Positions 11,511 through 24,288 of a stretch of 64,000 bases of DNA are shown here, piece by piece. How positions within the stretch are numbered: the first letter of the stretch is position 1; each line of letters starts with the position of its first letter. The position numbers and the translations under genes are program-made. The notes beneath the pieces were generated by a model, which was not told the DNA's origin, searched no databases, and saw nothing but the letters and a program-made list of their open reading frames with translations. This stretch comes from Caprimulgus europaeus (Eukaryota > Chordata > Aves > Caprimulgiformes > Caprimulgidae), in the NCBI GenBank assembly GCA_907165065.1, contig OU015523.1, positions 114,974,246-115,038,245 of the forward strand. Reading direction: 5' to 3'.

Positions 11511-14261
11511 CAATGGGCACATCAGTCCAGGGGAAAGGCAGTGGCAGGCAGTCTGCCTTGCTACGTGGCATCCATGGAGCTGTGTCTACACATCTTGTAT
11601 TCAACACTGTTACTTGGGAGAAATCAGCCACCTGCCTACCACCACATTGCTCCTCTCCACATGGTCCTGTTGGAGTGCATAGCCCACCTCTACCGCAGCC
11701 TGGGATACCCTACAGCCTTCCTGTGTCTTCTTCTGTTTCCACCTCTGCAGCTACAATAATCTCAATTATTTTGCTCCATTATCAGCCTAATGCTATTCTC
11801 TCTGAAGGCAATGGGAATAAGCAAGCAAAAACATTGACTTGAAGAGAAGAGGATGAAGGTCTTGACACCTTTTCTACCACCTCCCATCACCCACAGATAT
11901 TTTGTGGTACATCCCTCTGGTGTTTTTGTGTTTGCTGGTGAACATGCTGATCTGCAAATCCCCATCCCTGCCACAGGTTTGCTGGTCAGTGTAGATTAGT
12001 GAGGTTCTGCTGGAATGTTTCACAATGAAAACAGGAAGCATTGTTGCATAACAAGAAAGAAAAAAAAATAAATACCTTCATTTTCTATAGTGTCAACTAC
12101 ATTGTTGACAAGCTGTATGACAGTCACTATGGAAGCTTGCAGGGGAGGGAAAGCAGAAAATAAAGGGAGGGGAAGGACAGCTTCAGGTTAGTATTTAAAA
12201 CACACATCATATGTTACCACAATAAATTATCTCAAACAGACAAAACTGACATTGAAAAAAAAAAAAAAAAAAGCTGCTGACCAATGCATGATTTATGCAG
12301 TGGGTTGCAGGACATTTCATTTCAGATAATCCCATACATTTTCAGAGTGGTGATAAATTCCAAACCAGCATTTCCAGAAAGGCATATGGGATGATGTGTA
12401 TCGCCTCATAAATTCAAGCAGACTGGCCAGCTGATTCAATTAACCAAAACAGTATCTTGTCTACCTGACACTAATTTCTAATTCATTCTTGCTTAAAGGT
12501 CTCCAGAGATGGTGCCACGTGCTCCAAGGGATCATTATCTTTTAGACCATCACACCATCTGAAATAGTGCTAAGCTCAATCTATTTCCTTAGAGGAATGT
12601 TTACTTATTTACTGTTTGTGCTGTGCCATGTAATACCTCTGGGGCATTACGCAGGACTGCTACGACTAGGACACATCCAAGCAGGTTTGGTTCAAGTTTT
12701 GATCTGTGTTTGACAGAATATTTTCACAAATGCTTTGTGTATTGTCTGCAAACGTTTTACCCAAATATACTTTTCCCTTGAAATAATTAATACAGACTGT
12801 GCAATTGTTTAACATGGAGTCAAAGAGGCCTACAATGTGTGGTCCTCTAGATAATTTCCATTTAGGACCAACACCTCTGCCTTTGAGGAGCCGAAAAAAA
12901 CCCACCAAAACCAGAAGGAAAGCTCTGGTTCAGTGGGTATTAGTTCCATCCCTTGTCCTTTGTCTTCAATTATGAGAAAACTGATTGCTTTGGAGCAGGC
13001 TAAGAACGGGACCGGAAATGTTGGGCAGGACATACTTTTTGTTTCACACAAGAAACAGACTTAGAGGTCACAAGAAACATGCTATCATCCAAATATATGC
13101 TGAGTATTTCAAAATCTTTGTTAAATTTTGGGCATAGGATCAAGGATCTCATCCAATTTTCCCAGTCCTTCTGAAGGCTTGGCAAAAAGAGCCTTGATAA
13201 ACCAAAAACCCCCCATGTTCTGTGTCTATGCTGAGCATTTTTGTGCCATCAACAGCACTGGTAATTGTACAAAGGAGACTTGTATTGTCTAATGCATAAT
13301 GAACGTTATGGAAAAATAAGTGACTCCATGTAATTAGCTGCTGTGTGGCTGGTAAAAGAAGGGGAGGGCAGCCATAAACTGTAAGAGCAGAACAACCAAG
13401 GGTGAAAAACTGAAGATTAAAAATCAAGGCCAGCACAGTCTTCATTGCAACTAAGGGTTGGCTCTGCTGGGAGCTAAGCAGATCATGTTCATGAAAGGGG
13501 GGGAAACTTCTGCCCCAGGCAGAATGCAAGAGAATACCCATATCCAGCATTGCTTGTAGGGTAAAAATTGGTGTCATCAACAGAAGAGCCTTGGGCTTCT
13601 CTCCCAGCAAAACCAGCCATTGGTCTGCAGTGAAATGGTAGCCTAAAAATCCATTTTTGCCACGTGTTCCCATTCGGAATAGCTTATCATGGAAACCTGC
13701 AATAAGCCTTTCAAGTGAGGTCTCAAAGCATGTACAATAAATTACCACCTGAATAATGACCCTAAAGATAGTTGTAATAGAAATATTTATTATTAAAAAT
13801 AATAATTTGAATAATTATTCTAAAAAAGACCACTAAAGGGTTTTTTGTGGGGTGTGCAAGGGCAGAAAAGCACTGAGAATCTTGACAAAAACATTTGTGA
13901 TGCTTCAGCCACAGCTGAACCAAAAGGAACTGCAAGTACACTTCTATTTAAGTGCTTTTTACAACATTTAGGAGTACCTAGGGAAGAGCTGCATGACATG
14001 ACTGACGAACTGAGTCTCCAGACAGTTCATTAACCGGCAGCTGAGGAAACGAAGTGCAATTTCTTTGTGCTAATCTTTTTCTGTGTACCTGAATGAGGCT
14101 TTCCTGACATCCATCATCCCTCCCTGGCAGAAACATCTTGCCTTTTCTCAGACTCACCACTCAACACACATGGGCCACAAGAACAAAGGTTTTCTCTGAC
14201 TTTGTAGGAGTCTTTCAGGCTGAGTATGGGTTTGGCCATATCACCCACTGAGATAACAATG

Positions 14262-15175
14262 TAGGACATCTGTTTAACATCTTTATCAATGATCTGCATG
14301 AAGGGAGCGAGTGCACCCTCAGTAAATTCACAGATGACACCAAGCTGGGTGGAAGCATTGATTTGCTTGAGGGTAGGAAGGCTCTACAGAAGGACCTGGA
14401 CAGGATGGATCAATGGACGACAACCAACTGTATGAGATTCAACAATGCCAAGTGCCGGGTCCTGCACTTGGGTCACAACAATCCCATGCAACACTACTGG
14501 CCTGGGGGGGAGTGGCTGGAGAGCTGCCTGGCAGAAAATGAGCTGGGGGTGTTGGTTGACAGCAGCTGAACATGAGCCAGCAGAGTGCCCAGGTGGCCAA
14601 AAAGGCCAATGGCATCCCGGCCTGTATCAGAAATAGTGTGGCCAGCAGGAGTAGGGAAGCCATCCTTCCCCTGTACTCAGCTTTGGTGAGGCCACACCTT
14701 GAATACTGTGTTCAGTTTTGGGTCCCTCACTACAAGAAGGACATTGAGGCACTGGAGTGTGTCCAGAGAAGGGCAACAAAGCTGGTGAAGGGGTTGGAGA
14801 ACAAGCCTTAAGATGAGCACCTGAGGGAACTCGGGTTGTTTAGTCTGGAGGAGACTGACGGGAGCCCTAATTGCTGTCTACAACTGCCTGAAAGGAGGTT
14901 GTAGCGAGGCAGGTGTGTGTGTCTTCTCCCAGGTAACTAGTGATAGAACAAGAGGCAATGGCCTTAAGTTACGCCAGGGGAGGTACAGATTGAATGTCAG
15001 GAAATGCTTCTTCACTGAAAGGGTTCTCAGGCACTGGAATGAGCTGCCTAGGGTTGAGTCACCATCCCTGCAGGTGTTTAAAAGATGGCTAGATGGGGTG
15101 CTTGAAGATATGGTTTAGTAGTGGACAGGTATGGTTGGACTCGATGATCTCAGAGGCGATTCTATGACTCTATGA
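14262..15175 (+). mobile_element. CR1 LINE, 5'-truncated, 3' end intact
   Basis: About 0.9 kb, antisense to FAT3. It begins in the reverse-transcriptase palm region ([16 protein letters not shown]-type words, then a DDTKLGG motif with the FxDD catalytic aspartates). It continues through [35 protein letters not shown] and [13 protein letters not shown] to the terminal TGGACTCGATGATCTCAGAG and ATTCTATGACTCTATGA tip. Several stops and frameshifts interrupt the frame, so it is inactive. It is the longest CR1 copy in the window. Confidence 0.95.
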
Positions 15176-15705
15176 CATGAAAGCGGTCAATGAACATGCA
15201 CCAAGCAAGGATGTAATGGTGTTCTATTGTTTGCTGAGCTGTGATTGCCAGAGAGAGGCCAAGCCACCAAAGACTGGCTTATTCACTCAATGCTGCTGAG
15301 CACCAGCAGAGTTTTGTTGGGACCATGACTGAGACCTGGCAAATGGCAGAGAACTTCCTTTTAATTTGACTGATGAAACATGAGTGTCATCCTCCTCCAA
15401 GAGGGAAAATCGTAGAAATTTTATAGTTTCACTTGCAACTTATATCTTGGCAATACAATTGTGCTGTATCATACCTCTAATTCACTGTAAAGCTTGGTAC
15501 TCAGAAAACAGCTTCGAACATCAAGATTTTAATTATGTTCTTATAATTAAAAAAATGGACATAAAGTGAGGGTTTGAACCCAGGATTTTCTGACTTCTTA
15601 CATCATTAAAGGGTTTCTAGATATCACCTAAATATTTTTAATAATATTAGAAAAAGATATAAATAAATTTTCCCCCAGCATAATAAAGATTAAACTATTT
15701 CTTAC

Positions 15706-15819
15706 CATTATCATCACCAGAATCAGACTGGAAGGAGCTGAGGGACTGTACTTCGGAGTTGCTGCCTTTATTACTTCCTGCAAAACAGGTCACTTCTTCA
15801 GCGTCATCAACCCCTTTAC
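15706..15819 (-). CDS. FAT3: FAT3 exon: cytoplasmic tail, with two possible acceptors
   Basis: The long form is 114 nt, phase 1-1, acceptor GTCAACAAAG at 15821-15820, and encodes [14 protein letters not shown] followed by [21 protein letters not shown] second good acceptor, CTGTTTTGCAG, ends at 15778 and gives a 72-nt form that starts at 15777 in the same phase and omits 14 residues. Both forms keep the frame, as does skipping the exon. The donor is ATG|GTAAGA. The LSSFQS stretch fits the WAVE-complex-binding WIRS pattern. I treat the long form as primary because the extra residues look like the remembered mammalian FAT3 tail. Confidence 0.9.
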
Positions 15820-17509
15820 CTTTGTTGACAGCAAAAACAAAGCAAAGTGGTACTCTCTAGGTATGCACATTTGTCTATTTATACCACAGAGCCATTTAAA
15901 ACCTGCAAACAAGTAACCTTCTATTATTTCTGTCAGAATAAGATTATTTCCTTCAGACAGAGGAAATAACCTGTTAGTCAAGAAGGCATCTGATGAAGAT
16001 GATACCTACACTTTTGGAGTCTTTGAAGCCCAAAGAGTTTTTCAAGTGGCTGACACCACTGTAATCAAAGAATAAACATCTGTACCCAGTATTGCCTTTC
16101 TAGATGCCATGTACCCTCAGCAGCAAAGAAAATGACTTTAAAAATGTGGTATAAACATCTTATACATGAGATTACAGTTACATTTATCTTTACCATTCAT
16201 TTCCTAATTCAAGAGCCTCACTAAAGGCTCATTCAATGCTCAATAAACTTACTGTGCAACTTTTTGTTCATATCAGTGGCCCCAGATTCAGATTTTAATG
16301 GCTCCACCACTGACATATAATAGATTATGCTTCAATATACATTGCTTTTCATCAGGGACATCCAGTCTTGACAACTCTTCTACAGTTTAGAAATGTAACT
16401 GCAGCCCATGGTATAAATTCTGGTGTAATTAAAGACACATGAATAAACACATTCAACTACACATTCTATGAGTGATAGATAATAAGGAACACAAAAAGTT
16501 ATATTCCATAGTAAGCACTGAGATAGATACCTGAGCTAATTACCAATGAACAAGCTCATGTGCTGCAAACACGTAAGTACTCTCTCCATCTGCTAGCTGT
16601 AGATATTTCTACCCAGCATGGGGCATCTCCATACAGTAATGGCTGATTTGCTCCTGCTGTGAAGCAGGGTATGTAGTAGATGGAGCGAGTGCTGCAGTAA
16701 CAAAGCTGCACTGCTTCCCACTCCTTTACAGCTGAGGTCTGTCTGCGTGGCGTGGCCTCATGCTGTGCAGAAATTCATACAGATACCAGCAGCGTCTGCA
16801 TCAGAAACACCCAGGAGAATACAGAACAGAGCCTGTATGGGGGCTGACATGCTGATGCTTTCCATCAGCAAAACTATATTTAATGGTTAGAAAGGTCAAC
16901 CACAACACAACTGTGAAAAACAACCCAAAGAAATGAGAATTAATTCCTGTTTTTCACAAGAAGACATTAGCCAATGTGCTGCCTTAGATGAAAATGAGCA
17001 GGTCAGGGCACAGGTATGAGGCAGTTCCTCTCTCTGTTCCTCAGTTCCTATTGCTTAAAAGTACAGGACTATGAAAGTTTCTTGATCATGTAGTTTTATT
17101 TGACAGTTCTGGTTACAATGTTTTCAATTTCCTCAAGACACAAACTGCTCAAATCTAGTAGAATTTATATTTGGGAATTCTACCCCAAATTATTTTTTTC
17201 CAACAGAAAGATGATTGCATTGTATTACCTGAAGAAGTAATGCTCAGAGAATTTACTCATATGTGCTTTCTGAACAAGTGAAATAAATGCATTTAGTCAT
17301 ATTTAATTCATAGAAGTAGAGTTCCTGTATGCCTACTGTTAATTATATCCTTTCAAAATTAAACTACATCGCTCCATGAAGAGATGTAATAATTGTAAAT
17401 GTATGAGGTTGGACCATTAAGAGTGCCTGTGCCACTGTACCTGCTGCACCCTGAAGGCAACCTTTAGCTATGGTGATGAAGAGTGAGAGCAGCAAGCAGT
17501 GGCACTTAC
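15820..17509 (-). other. FAT3 intron between TM exon and tail exon
   Basis: 1.7 kb, GT-AG. AT-rich, with no repeat or additional exon recognised. Confidence 0.88.
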
Positions 17510-18165
17510 TTTCTGTCCCAGCATCCCACGTGCTCTTCCTGATGGAGTCACAGTCGGAGCGACAAGGAGACACAGCAGGCAGGTTTGGAGCTACGCTGCA
17601 CACCACCACCCCTCGCCTGGCTGTCAATATGCGAGGGGACTCAGGATGAAACGTTGTCATCTCCTGGTGCTCCACACCAAGCCCATCCACTATCTTGTCC
17701 AGGTTATTCCTCGAGTCACTCTGGAAACACGGGGTATAGGCCATTGGCCTCACTGGGACCTGCGGAGGCCCAACCTCTTGGTAGATATTTCTGCTGTCTC
17801 CACTGTTCCTGATGTTCTTGAACTGGATGCCGTTGCTCTTGTTGAGCAGGGCGGCAGTAGCTGGATCCTGTACGAGTGTGATGTTGTTGCGGGAATAGTT
17901 CTTCCGGAAAACTTTCTTGCGAAAAATGATAAAAAGGATGATCAACACAAATATGACAAACAGGACCACAGCTATTCCTATCAGCTCCTCCTTGCCAACG
18001 TATGAATGCCCAGCTTGTATATTGGGAACCACCACGGGGCGAAGACCACAGTATTGCCCCACGTAGCCAGGTGTGCAGTTACACAGAAATGAACCAAATA
18101 TGTTGACACAGGAGCCACCATTTTCACATTCTTCCCTTTCGCACTCGTTGATGTCTTCTTCACAC
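17510..18165 (-). CDS. FAT3: FAT3 exon: last EGF, transmembrane helix, proximal cytoplasmic tail
   Basis: A 656-nt exon (phase 2 in, phase 1 out). Residues 1-39 of the exon finish one EGF and encode a calcium-binding EGF ([18 protein letters not shown] to GQYC). After a short stalk comes a single hydrophobic helix at about exon residues 61-81 ([20 protein letters not shown]), stopped by FRKKVFRKN. The proximal tail includes [39 protein letters not shown] and [20 protein letters not shown]. This fixes a type I membrane topology with the cadherin/EGF/laminin G part outside. The acceptor is CTTCTTTCAAG and the donor is AAA|GTAAGT. The tail of FAT3 is known to control neuronal dendrite and migration polarity through actin regulators. 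Confidence 0.96.
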
Positions 18166-19685
18166 CTTGAAAGAAGAAAAGGAGAGTTGAGCTTGGTGAA
18201 CACCTAGCAAACAGCCTAGATTGTACATGATGACTTATCTTGTCAAAGTGGTACCATTACGGTTAACACTTTGCTGGTCGTTGGCAAATAATCTTATTAG
18301 TGTCATATTATTTAATAGCATTTATTTTTTTTTCTACAGCTATTCCATGGCTTTTTAAGACAATAAAATGGAAACACCAAGAAGGAAATAAGAGTTCAAA
18401 GCATCTGATAGGAAGAGGCTCCTTGACCCTAATGAGGCTCACTGAATGTAATAGAGAATCTCTGCGTTTTTACATTGTTTTTGGATCAACCCATAGGACT
18501 GAATACAAAATATTAGGAGGATTCAAGAAGAAAATAGTTGATAAAAAATATAGTAAAAAAATCAGAGTACTTATTTAAGAGAAGTGGAGGATATACTGGC
18601 TGTGTAAAATTATTTAGAGCTGGAGCTAAAATGAGGAAATATTAAAGATGCGGGGGAAAAAAACAGAACAGGAACCCTAAAGAGAGAAAGGAGAACAGGA
18701 AAGAAGAAGACTTGTTTTTAAAAAAGACAGAACAAAAAGTACAAACAGTAGACAAACAAGATGAGAAAAGAGTACGTAGATGGGCAGGTCAGAGGATTTT
18801 CTGTTTGTACACCAATGATCAAGGCTAGGATTTTAAAAAGTGAATGCAATAAACTAGGCTTTTATGTCAGGGCTAAGATGACTAAATAATCAATACATTT
18901 CAAAAAAAAAAAAAGGTTACATAGCTGCTTCCACAGGCTTTATGGGATTGCTCAAAAAGCCTCAAACACTTAGGTGTGCGTATCTCAGTGAAAACTTTCT
19001 GGAAATAACATCCCAAAATTTAGAATCATAGAATGTTGTGAGTTAGAAGGGACCCACAAGGATCATCGAGTCCAACTCTTGTCCCAGCATAGGAAAACCA
19101 CAAGATTCAGACCATATGTCTGAGGGCCTTGGCTAAATACTTCTTGAATATTGTCAGGCTTGATGCCATGACCACCTCCCTGGGGAGCCTGTTCCAGTGC
19201 TCCACCACCCTCTGGGTGAAGAACCTTTTCCTCATGTCCAATCTAAACTTGCCCTGGCACATCTTCCTGCCATTTCCCCTGGTCCTATCACTGGTTGCCA
19301 GAGAGAAGAGATCAGGACCTGCCCCTCCTCTTTCCCTTGTGAGGAAGTTACAGATCGTGATGAGATCTCCTCTCAGTCTCCCCTTCTCCAGGCTGAACAA
19401 ACCAAACAACTTCAGCCTTTCCTCATATGGCTTCACCTTTAAACCCTTCACCAATTTGTGGCCATCCTGAAATTTAGGAGGCCAAGTTCAGAAAAGCATT
19501 TCTGAACATGCAAGCCTCACGGATTTCTCAGCTGTCATTAGCTTACACTTGAAATAAGTGCTAAGAAGTTTTGCATATTTTTTTGCTAAGTGAATCATGG
19601 CTTTTGGGTACAAAATGCCTGATCAAAAAGCCCACCATCACTGATTTGAAAAGCTCCCATTGCCCACCTGGAGAGGGTCACTTAC
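18166..19685 (-). other. FAT3 intron between the last EGF exons
   Basis: 1.5 kb, GT-AG. It contains a purine-rich stretch (about 18640-18780), an A-run near 18901 and a sense-oriented CR1 fragment. Confidence 0.9.
19021..19470 (-). mobile_element. CR1 LINE 3' fragment
   Basis: Minus orientation, so in the same direction as FAT3. It starts at the CR1 tip (AGAATCATAGAATG read on the plus strand) and GGATCATCGAGTCCAACTC. It covers the CR1 C-terminus (minus-strand words [50 protein letters not shown]). About 450 nt, truncated at its 5' end. Confidence 0.95.
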
Positions 19686-19839
19686 GTTACTCCTGTCAGG
19701 CCATTTCTGCAGTTGCAGATGAAAGCGTTGCCGATGGGATCGCACGAGCCTCCGTTCCGGCAGGGATTTGGGAAGCAGGCTGTGATCTCCGACTCACAAT
19801 TCCTCCCTGTAAACTGGGACAGGCAATTGCACTGGTAGC
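19686..19839 (-). CDS. FAT3: FAT3 exon: two EGF module halves
   Basis: A 154-nt exon (phase 1 in, phase 2 out) encoding [17 protein letters not shown], which completes the EGF begun in the previous exon, then a second module: [19 protein letters not shown] through [10 protein letters not shown]. The acceptor is CACCTTGCAG and the donor is AAC|GTAAGT. It lies between two very long introns on one side and a 1.5-kb intron on the other, and was found only by joining phases, because the longest open frame on this strand is in the wrong register. Confidence 0.94.
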
Positions 19840-22195
19840 CTGCAAGGTGAGGGACACAGAGAAATAAATCAGAAGCCTACCACTGTATCTGTCTAGAAGC
19901 AAGAGGAATCCATTTGGCTACTTTACTCCAAAAAAAAAAATATTGTACTGTGGGGGAAAGAGGATGTTTGCACTCATTCTGGTATGTCTGTGTGGTCCAC
20001 ACTAATGCTGGTTGAGTTTATTTATGTGGCATGTCTGGACAATTGCAGTTGATGTCTACAACCAGGGACCAAAGGAACAGCTGCAGCGCAGACCATCCTG
20101 ATTGTCGTGATTGAGATAAGATTAAATGTCATCCATGTACAACTTTAGTCACAAGAAATATTCTAAATCAGCAATATTTTTGAAAATACAGATGATATTG
20201 CTGATAGCAGCAGCCCACACTCCATTTGGGGCTTCACTGAAGAACAAATACATGAGCTGAGAGCTTTTCCACATCTGCCTTTTAGAAGGAGGACACAGTA
20301 GGCGTGTGACAGTAATAAAACACTTGATAGTGATAATTATTACTTTCATAAAGCACATCATCTAGACATGAACTATAAACTTCATAATACCAACTGACCT
20401 GGGTATCACCAGCCCTAATCAGAGGTGATTATGTGCAGTGTGTGCACTGATTAATCACTGGCTGCAATACATCAGATGTAACTCTACTCAAGTGAAGGGG
20501 GACCCTGTAGGGGATCAAAGCCCTACTTCCATGTTTCTTGCCAACAGAGGAGCAACATCAGAGTGAAAAACAGTTCTTAAACCCATCAGTTCACTCTGCA
20601 AAGTATCAAATGACAATTTCTTTTTTTTTTTTCCCCTCCACTCTACTTGTGATTTCATATGGCACAATGCCATTAATAAAAACTTTATTTAAGGTCACAA
20701 AGAAATCCAGTAAGGCAGTGCATGTCTTTATATTGTGAACTGGATATTGAAATCTGAGTGCTTTTTCACCCAAGAAGGGCAAGGAACAAGTAGGTTGTGA
20801 AAGCCACAAGACAGCTAAGGCAGTCCCTGGGATGGAAATCAGAATTGCTGAACTAGCAACATTTTCCTGGACATCTGTAAAACACCTTGGCTGATTTTTT
20901 AAAAAAACTGCTTACACAATCCAAATGTCCCAAACAGATGTGTAGGCAAGGTTCAAGCTCCAGTTCCAGGGTTCATGTACTTACTGAATATAGCATGTTA
21001 AGCAACTGGAACAAGGAACCTTCCTGCCATTAATACTGCTGGAGCTAGAGCTGAAATGGTTGAATGCAACTCAATTTAGTGTCAAAATTATTGGAGATCA
21101 AGCTGATGTAGATGAAATATTATTCCTCAGTGGTAAGTTTTTAAAACATACTTTTTAAAATTTACTGTATCTATACATCTGAAAAATAAATACTTATTTT
21201 AAAAGCCACTGTTCTAGGAAGCAAGGCGGGAATTTCCAGCAGAGTTACAAGGGAAAGAATTTCACAGAAACAATATGGAAAAGCCCAGTGGAGGCACAAG
21301 GCAAAAGCAATTTTGCATTAGGACTCCCACATCTTTTATGTCCTATCCGGTTCAATTTACCTTGTTGAGTTACTCTAATTGAATTCTTTCATGAGAACAG
21401 GCTTTAGAGAACAAACTTGGAATGAGACTTGCTGGCGTATTCAGTCAAGAGTCCAACCCTATTTAATTGAAGATAAATGAAATAGATACTAAAATATCAT
21501 GCTGTTTTGCCGTCCTGCTACAAGAACGGAGACAGAAGCACTGCTGTTTTCAAGGTTGCAAAGTTAAGAAGAGAAATGATTCGACTTTGGGGATTCCTGG
21601 AAAGCATATTTGGTCAGTATCAACGTGATGGGATTATTTTGGGGGGTTTTATACATATTTCACTCTGACAGTATGAACAACTTTCTAGACCTGTAGAGAC
21701 CTGGCACTGAAGAAATACAAAACTGTGACTGCACCAGGCATTGCATCTTGATGCTATTCCTATGAAATATTTATTGTTAGTTGGCAAAGCATCTGATCTA
21801 GAAATACTGTAGGTAGAAATCACAGCATGAATAAATAAAGCTGTTTCAGTGCTTCATTTTATGACTGAACAGTGACACCTATAGCTCAAAAATGTGCAGT
21901 AATGTTTTATATATTTTTATGGTCTCGAGTTTAAGTGACATAAAAATGTTCAATTCAAATATGAAAGTCTATTCATAAACAAATCTGTTGCCTTATATAA
22001 TAGCAGAATAGATATATTCTATTTCCTAACTGATATTTTAAATGGATATAACTTTAAAGTGACTTTAAAAAAACAACTTTCTGTACCTAAGTTACTAGTT
22101 GCCAATAATTTGTAAGATAAAACCTTTGAATAATTTTAGTTTCATGTCTTTTGTTTGTTTCAGCTGATTAATTTCTGGGGTCTTCTATGTTAGAA

Positions 22196-22774
22196 GGGAT
22201 GTGGTTAGTAGGTCAAGAGAGGTTCTTTTGCCCCTCTACTCTGCCCTAGTGTGGCCACATCTGGAATATTGTGTCCAGTTCTGGGCCCCACAGTTCAAGG
22301 ACAGGGAACTGCTTGAGAGAGTCCAGCACAGAGCCACCAAGATGATTAAGGGAGTGGAGCTTCTCCCTTATGAGGAAAGGCTGAGGGAGCTGGGCCTCTT
22401 TAGCTTGGAGAAGAGGAGACTGAGGGGTGACCTAATTAATGTTTATAAATATGTAAAGGGTGAATGCCAGGAGGATGGAGCCAGGCTCTTCTCAGTGATG
22501 TCCAACGGTAGGACAAGGGGCAATGGGTGCAAGCTGGAGCATAGGAGATTCCATGTAAACATAAGGAAAAACTTTTTCACTGTGAGAGTGACAGGACACA
22601 GGAACAGGCTGCCCAGAGAGGTTGTGGACTCTCCTTCTCTGGAGACATTCAAAACCTGCTTGGATGCCTTCCTGTGTGATCTCATTTAGGTGTTCCTGCA
22701 CTGGCAGAGGGATTGGAATAGATGATCTTTTGAGGTCCCTTCCAATCCCTAACATTCGGTGATTCTATGATTCT
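22196..22774 (+). mobile_element. CR1 LINE 3' fragment
   Basis: Antisense to FAT3, about 580 nt. It has a 162-codon open frame from 22201 to 22689: [60 protein letters not shown]. This is the C-terminal part of the CR1 ORF2 protein and ends at the natural position. The tip is GATGATCTTTTGAGGTCCCT then GATTCTATGATTCT. The undisturbed frame makes this one of the younger copies here. Confidence 0.96.
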
Positions 22775-23993
22775 CAGTCAGTAACATATTCTGTTATTCA
22801 CTGCAGAAAAGTTTAAGAAATATTGATTTGGTAAAAAAATAATAATAATCCTTCTACCTTTAATCTTTACCTTTAATCTTTTATAAATGAACCTGGATTT
22901 ATACATTGTTATTGCTGCCTGTTTTTTATATTAAAGATGCTCTAACTTCAATTAACATTTTACAATAAAAGGAGATGAAACTGAATGTTCCAGATGGGTC
23001 AGAGCTCTGTTGGGCAGTGCATGAACAAGACCAAAATAAAAGTGTGCTTCTGAAAGCCTAGATTTTGACTGAATTTGATTATTGATGGTGGAACACTGTC
23101 AGATATTAGAAGACTGGAATATTCAGTATAGATTCTAAGACTAGGGATCAAAGTTAGAAATAAAAAAGGCAATGAAACAAGACTATTAAATTACAACATG
23201 TGTGACTGACTTTTCCTCCTGTTGAAAGTCCTGCCATACACCCACCAGCACTGAGCCACTGGCCAAAGACACAACGCTTTCCCACGACACACACGCTCAG
23301 AGCTGCAGAGCATTTGCCCAGGAGGTTTCCAACACAGCAAAGCTTATGCTGAAATTCATGGAGTAGGGCAGTGAAGAGCTGATATGATGGCTCAGTACAC
23401 AGCAGATATCGAGTTGGCCAGCAGACTTGCCAGTCCTTTTATGCTTTTCCAAACCCCTCAGCAGAGGCTGTAATTTTGCCTGCTATGTGCGTTGTAGCCA
23501 CATGGTCATGGACAACGTGCAATTGTAAAGAAAACCCTTTTGGTCAGGACTGCATCCCAGGTCTACTAAAGATTTTTTATTACACTTTTAATTTAATATC
23601 CTCAAGAATAATAAGTAAACTTTCAATGTTTGAGGACAACAGAGCTGAAGAAAAGGCTAAGTGCTCTGTCCTCTCATCAGGGGCAAAAAAAATCCCCTTT
23701 TGAGCAATCTAGGTCTTGCTCCTGTTCACAGTGAAGGCACTGAAAGTCTTGAAAATTCACCAACATTTAAGATCATATAGTCCACCAGGGTTCCCTCCAA
23801 GAGATACGAGTATTTAATTTTGCACACTGAGGCTGGAAAATGTTGATCTATATTCTCCAAGGCAGCAAATTTTGCGATGCTTTGTTACCACTGTATTTCT
23901 TCAGAGGGAACCAGTGGAAAAAGCTAGAAAGCTCTGGTAAACACACCTGCAATGCTGCTGGGGTGGGACCAACAAGCAATGATACAGCCCTTT

Positions 23994-24288
23994 TAGGCTG
24001 GATCTACACTAGCAAGCCGGGCAGAGCAACAGCGGTGGGTCTGTGGAGCACATCAGTCAGTGCTCAGGACCCAGCACCCTCAGTGCACACATTTCAGGGT
24101 TTTAGGATCATGTTATCTGCACTCCTGGTGCACATCTTCCAGCTCAGCACCATCCAGAGGGAAGCCTGGGTCTGCCCTTTGAGACCTCACCTCTGCACAG
24201 CAGGAAACAAAGCACAGTGAGAGAAGATGATGATAAGATTCATGTCAAAACCAATTCATGATCTAAAACCTTATGTAGACATAGCCTT
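23994..24288. repeat. Candidate decayed inverted-repeat element
   Basis: The left arm TAGGCTGGATCTACACTAGC and the inverted complement of the right arm, AAGGCTATGTCTACATAAGG, agree at roughly 14 of 19 aligned bases. This could be an old MITE of unknown family. No convincing target-site duplication is visible, so chance or a nested repeat remains possible. Confidence 0.3.

Larger units (their letters stand above)
8812..15705 (-). other. FAT3 last intron
   Basis: A 6.9-kb GT-AG intron between the two final tail exons. It contains a hAT-like element, a MIR-like SINE, an A18 run at 12255-12272 and a long antisense CR1, each listed separately. The minus-strand frame at 13149-13748 (199 codons) has no domain I recognise and no splice-compatible phase; I leave it unannotated. 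Confidence 0.9.

Noticed and set aside
13149-13748. 199-codon minus-strand open frame in the last FAT3 intron
   Set aside because: No recognised domain, not bounded by splice sites of matching phase, and composition like the surrounding intron.
15570-15600. GGTTTGAACCCAGGATTTTC as a MIR tail
   Set aside because: Similar to the MIR 3' wording, but only about 25 bases match and no other MIR part adjoins, so I do not call it.
17499-18005. 168-codon plus-strand frame
   Set aside because: It is the antisense shadow of the transmembrane and tail exon of FAT3.
22201-22689. 162-codon plus-strand frame as a host gene
   Set aside because: It is the C-terminal reverse-transcriptase region of a CR1 LINE, with the CR1 3' tip immediately after it.
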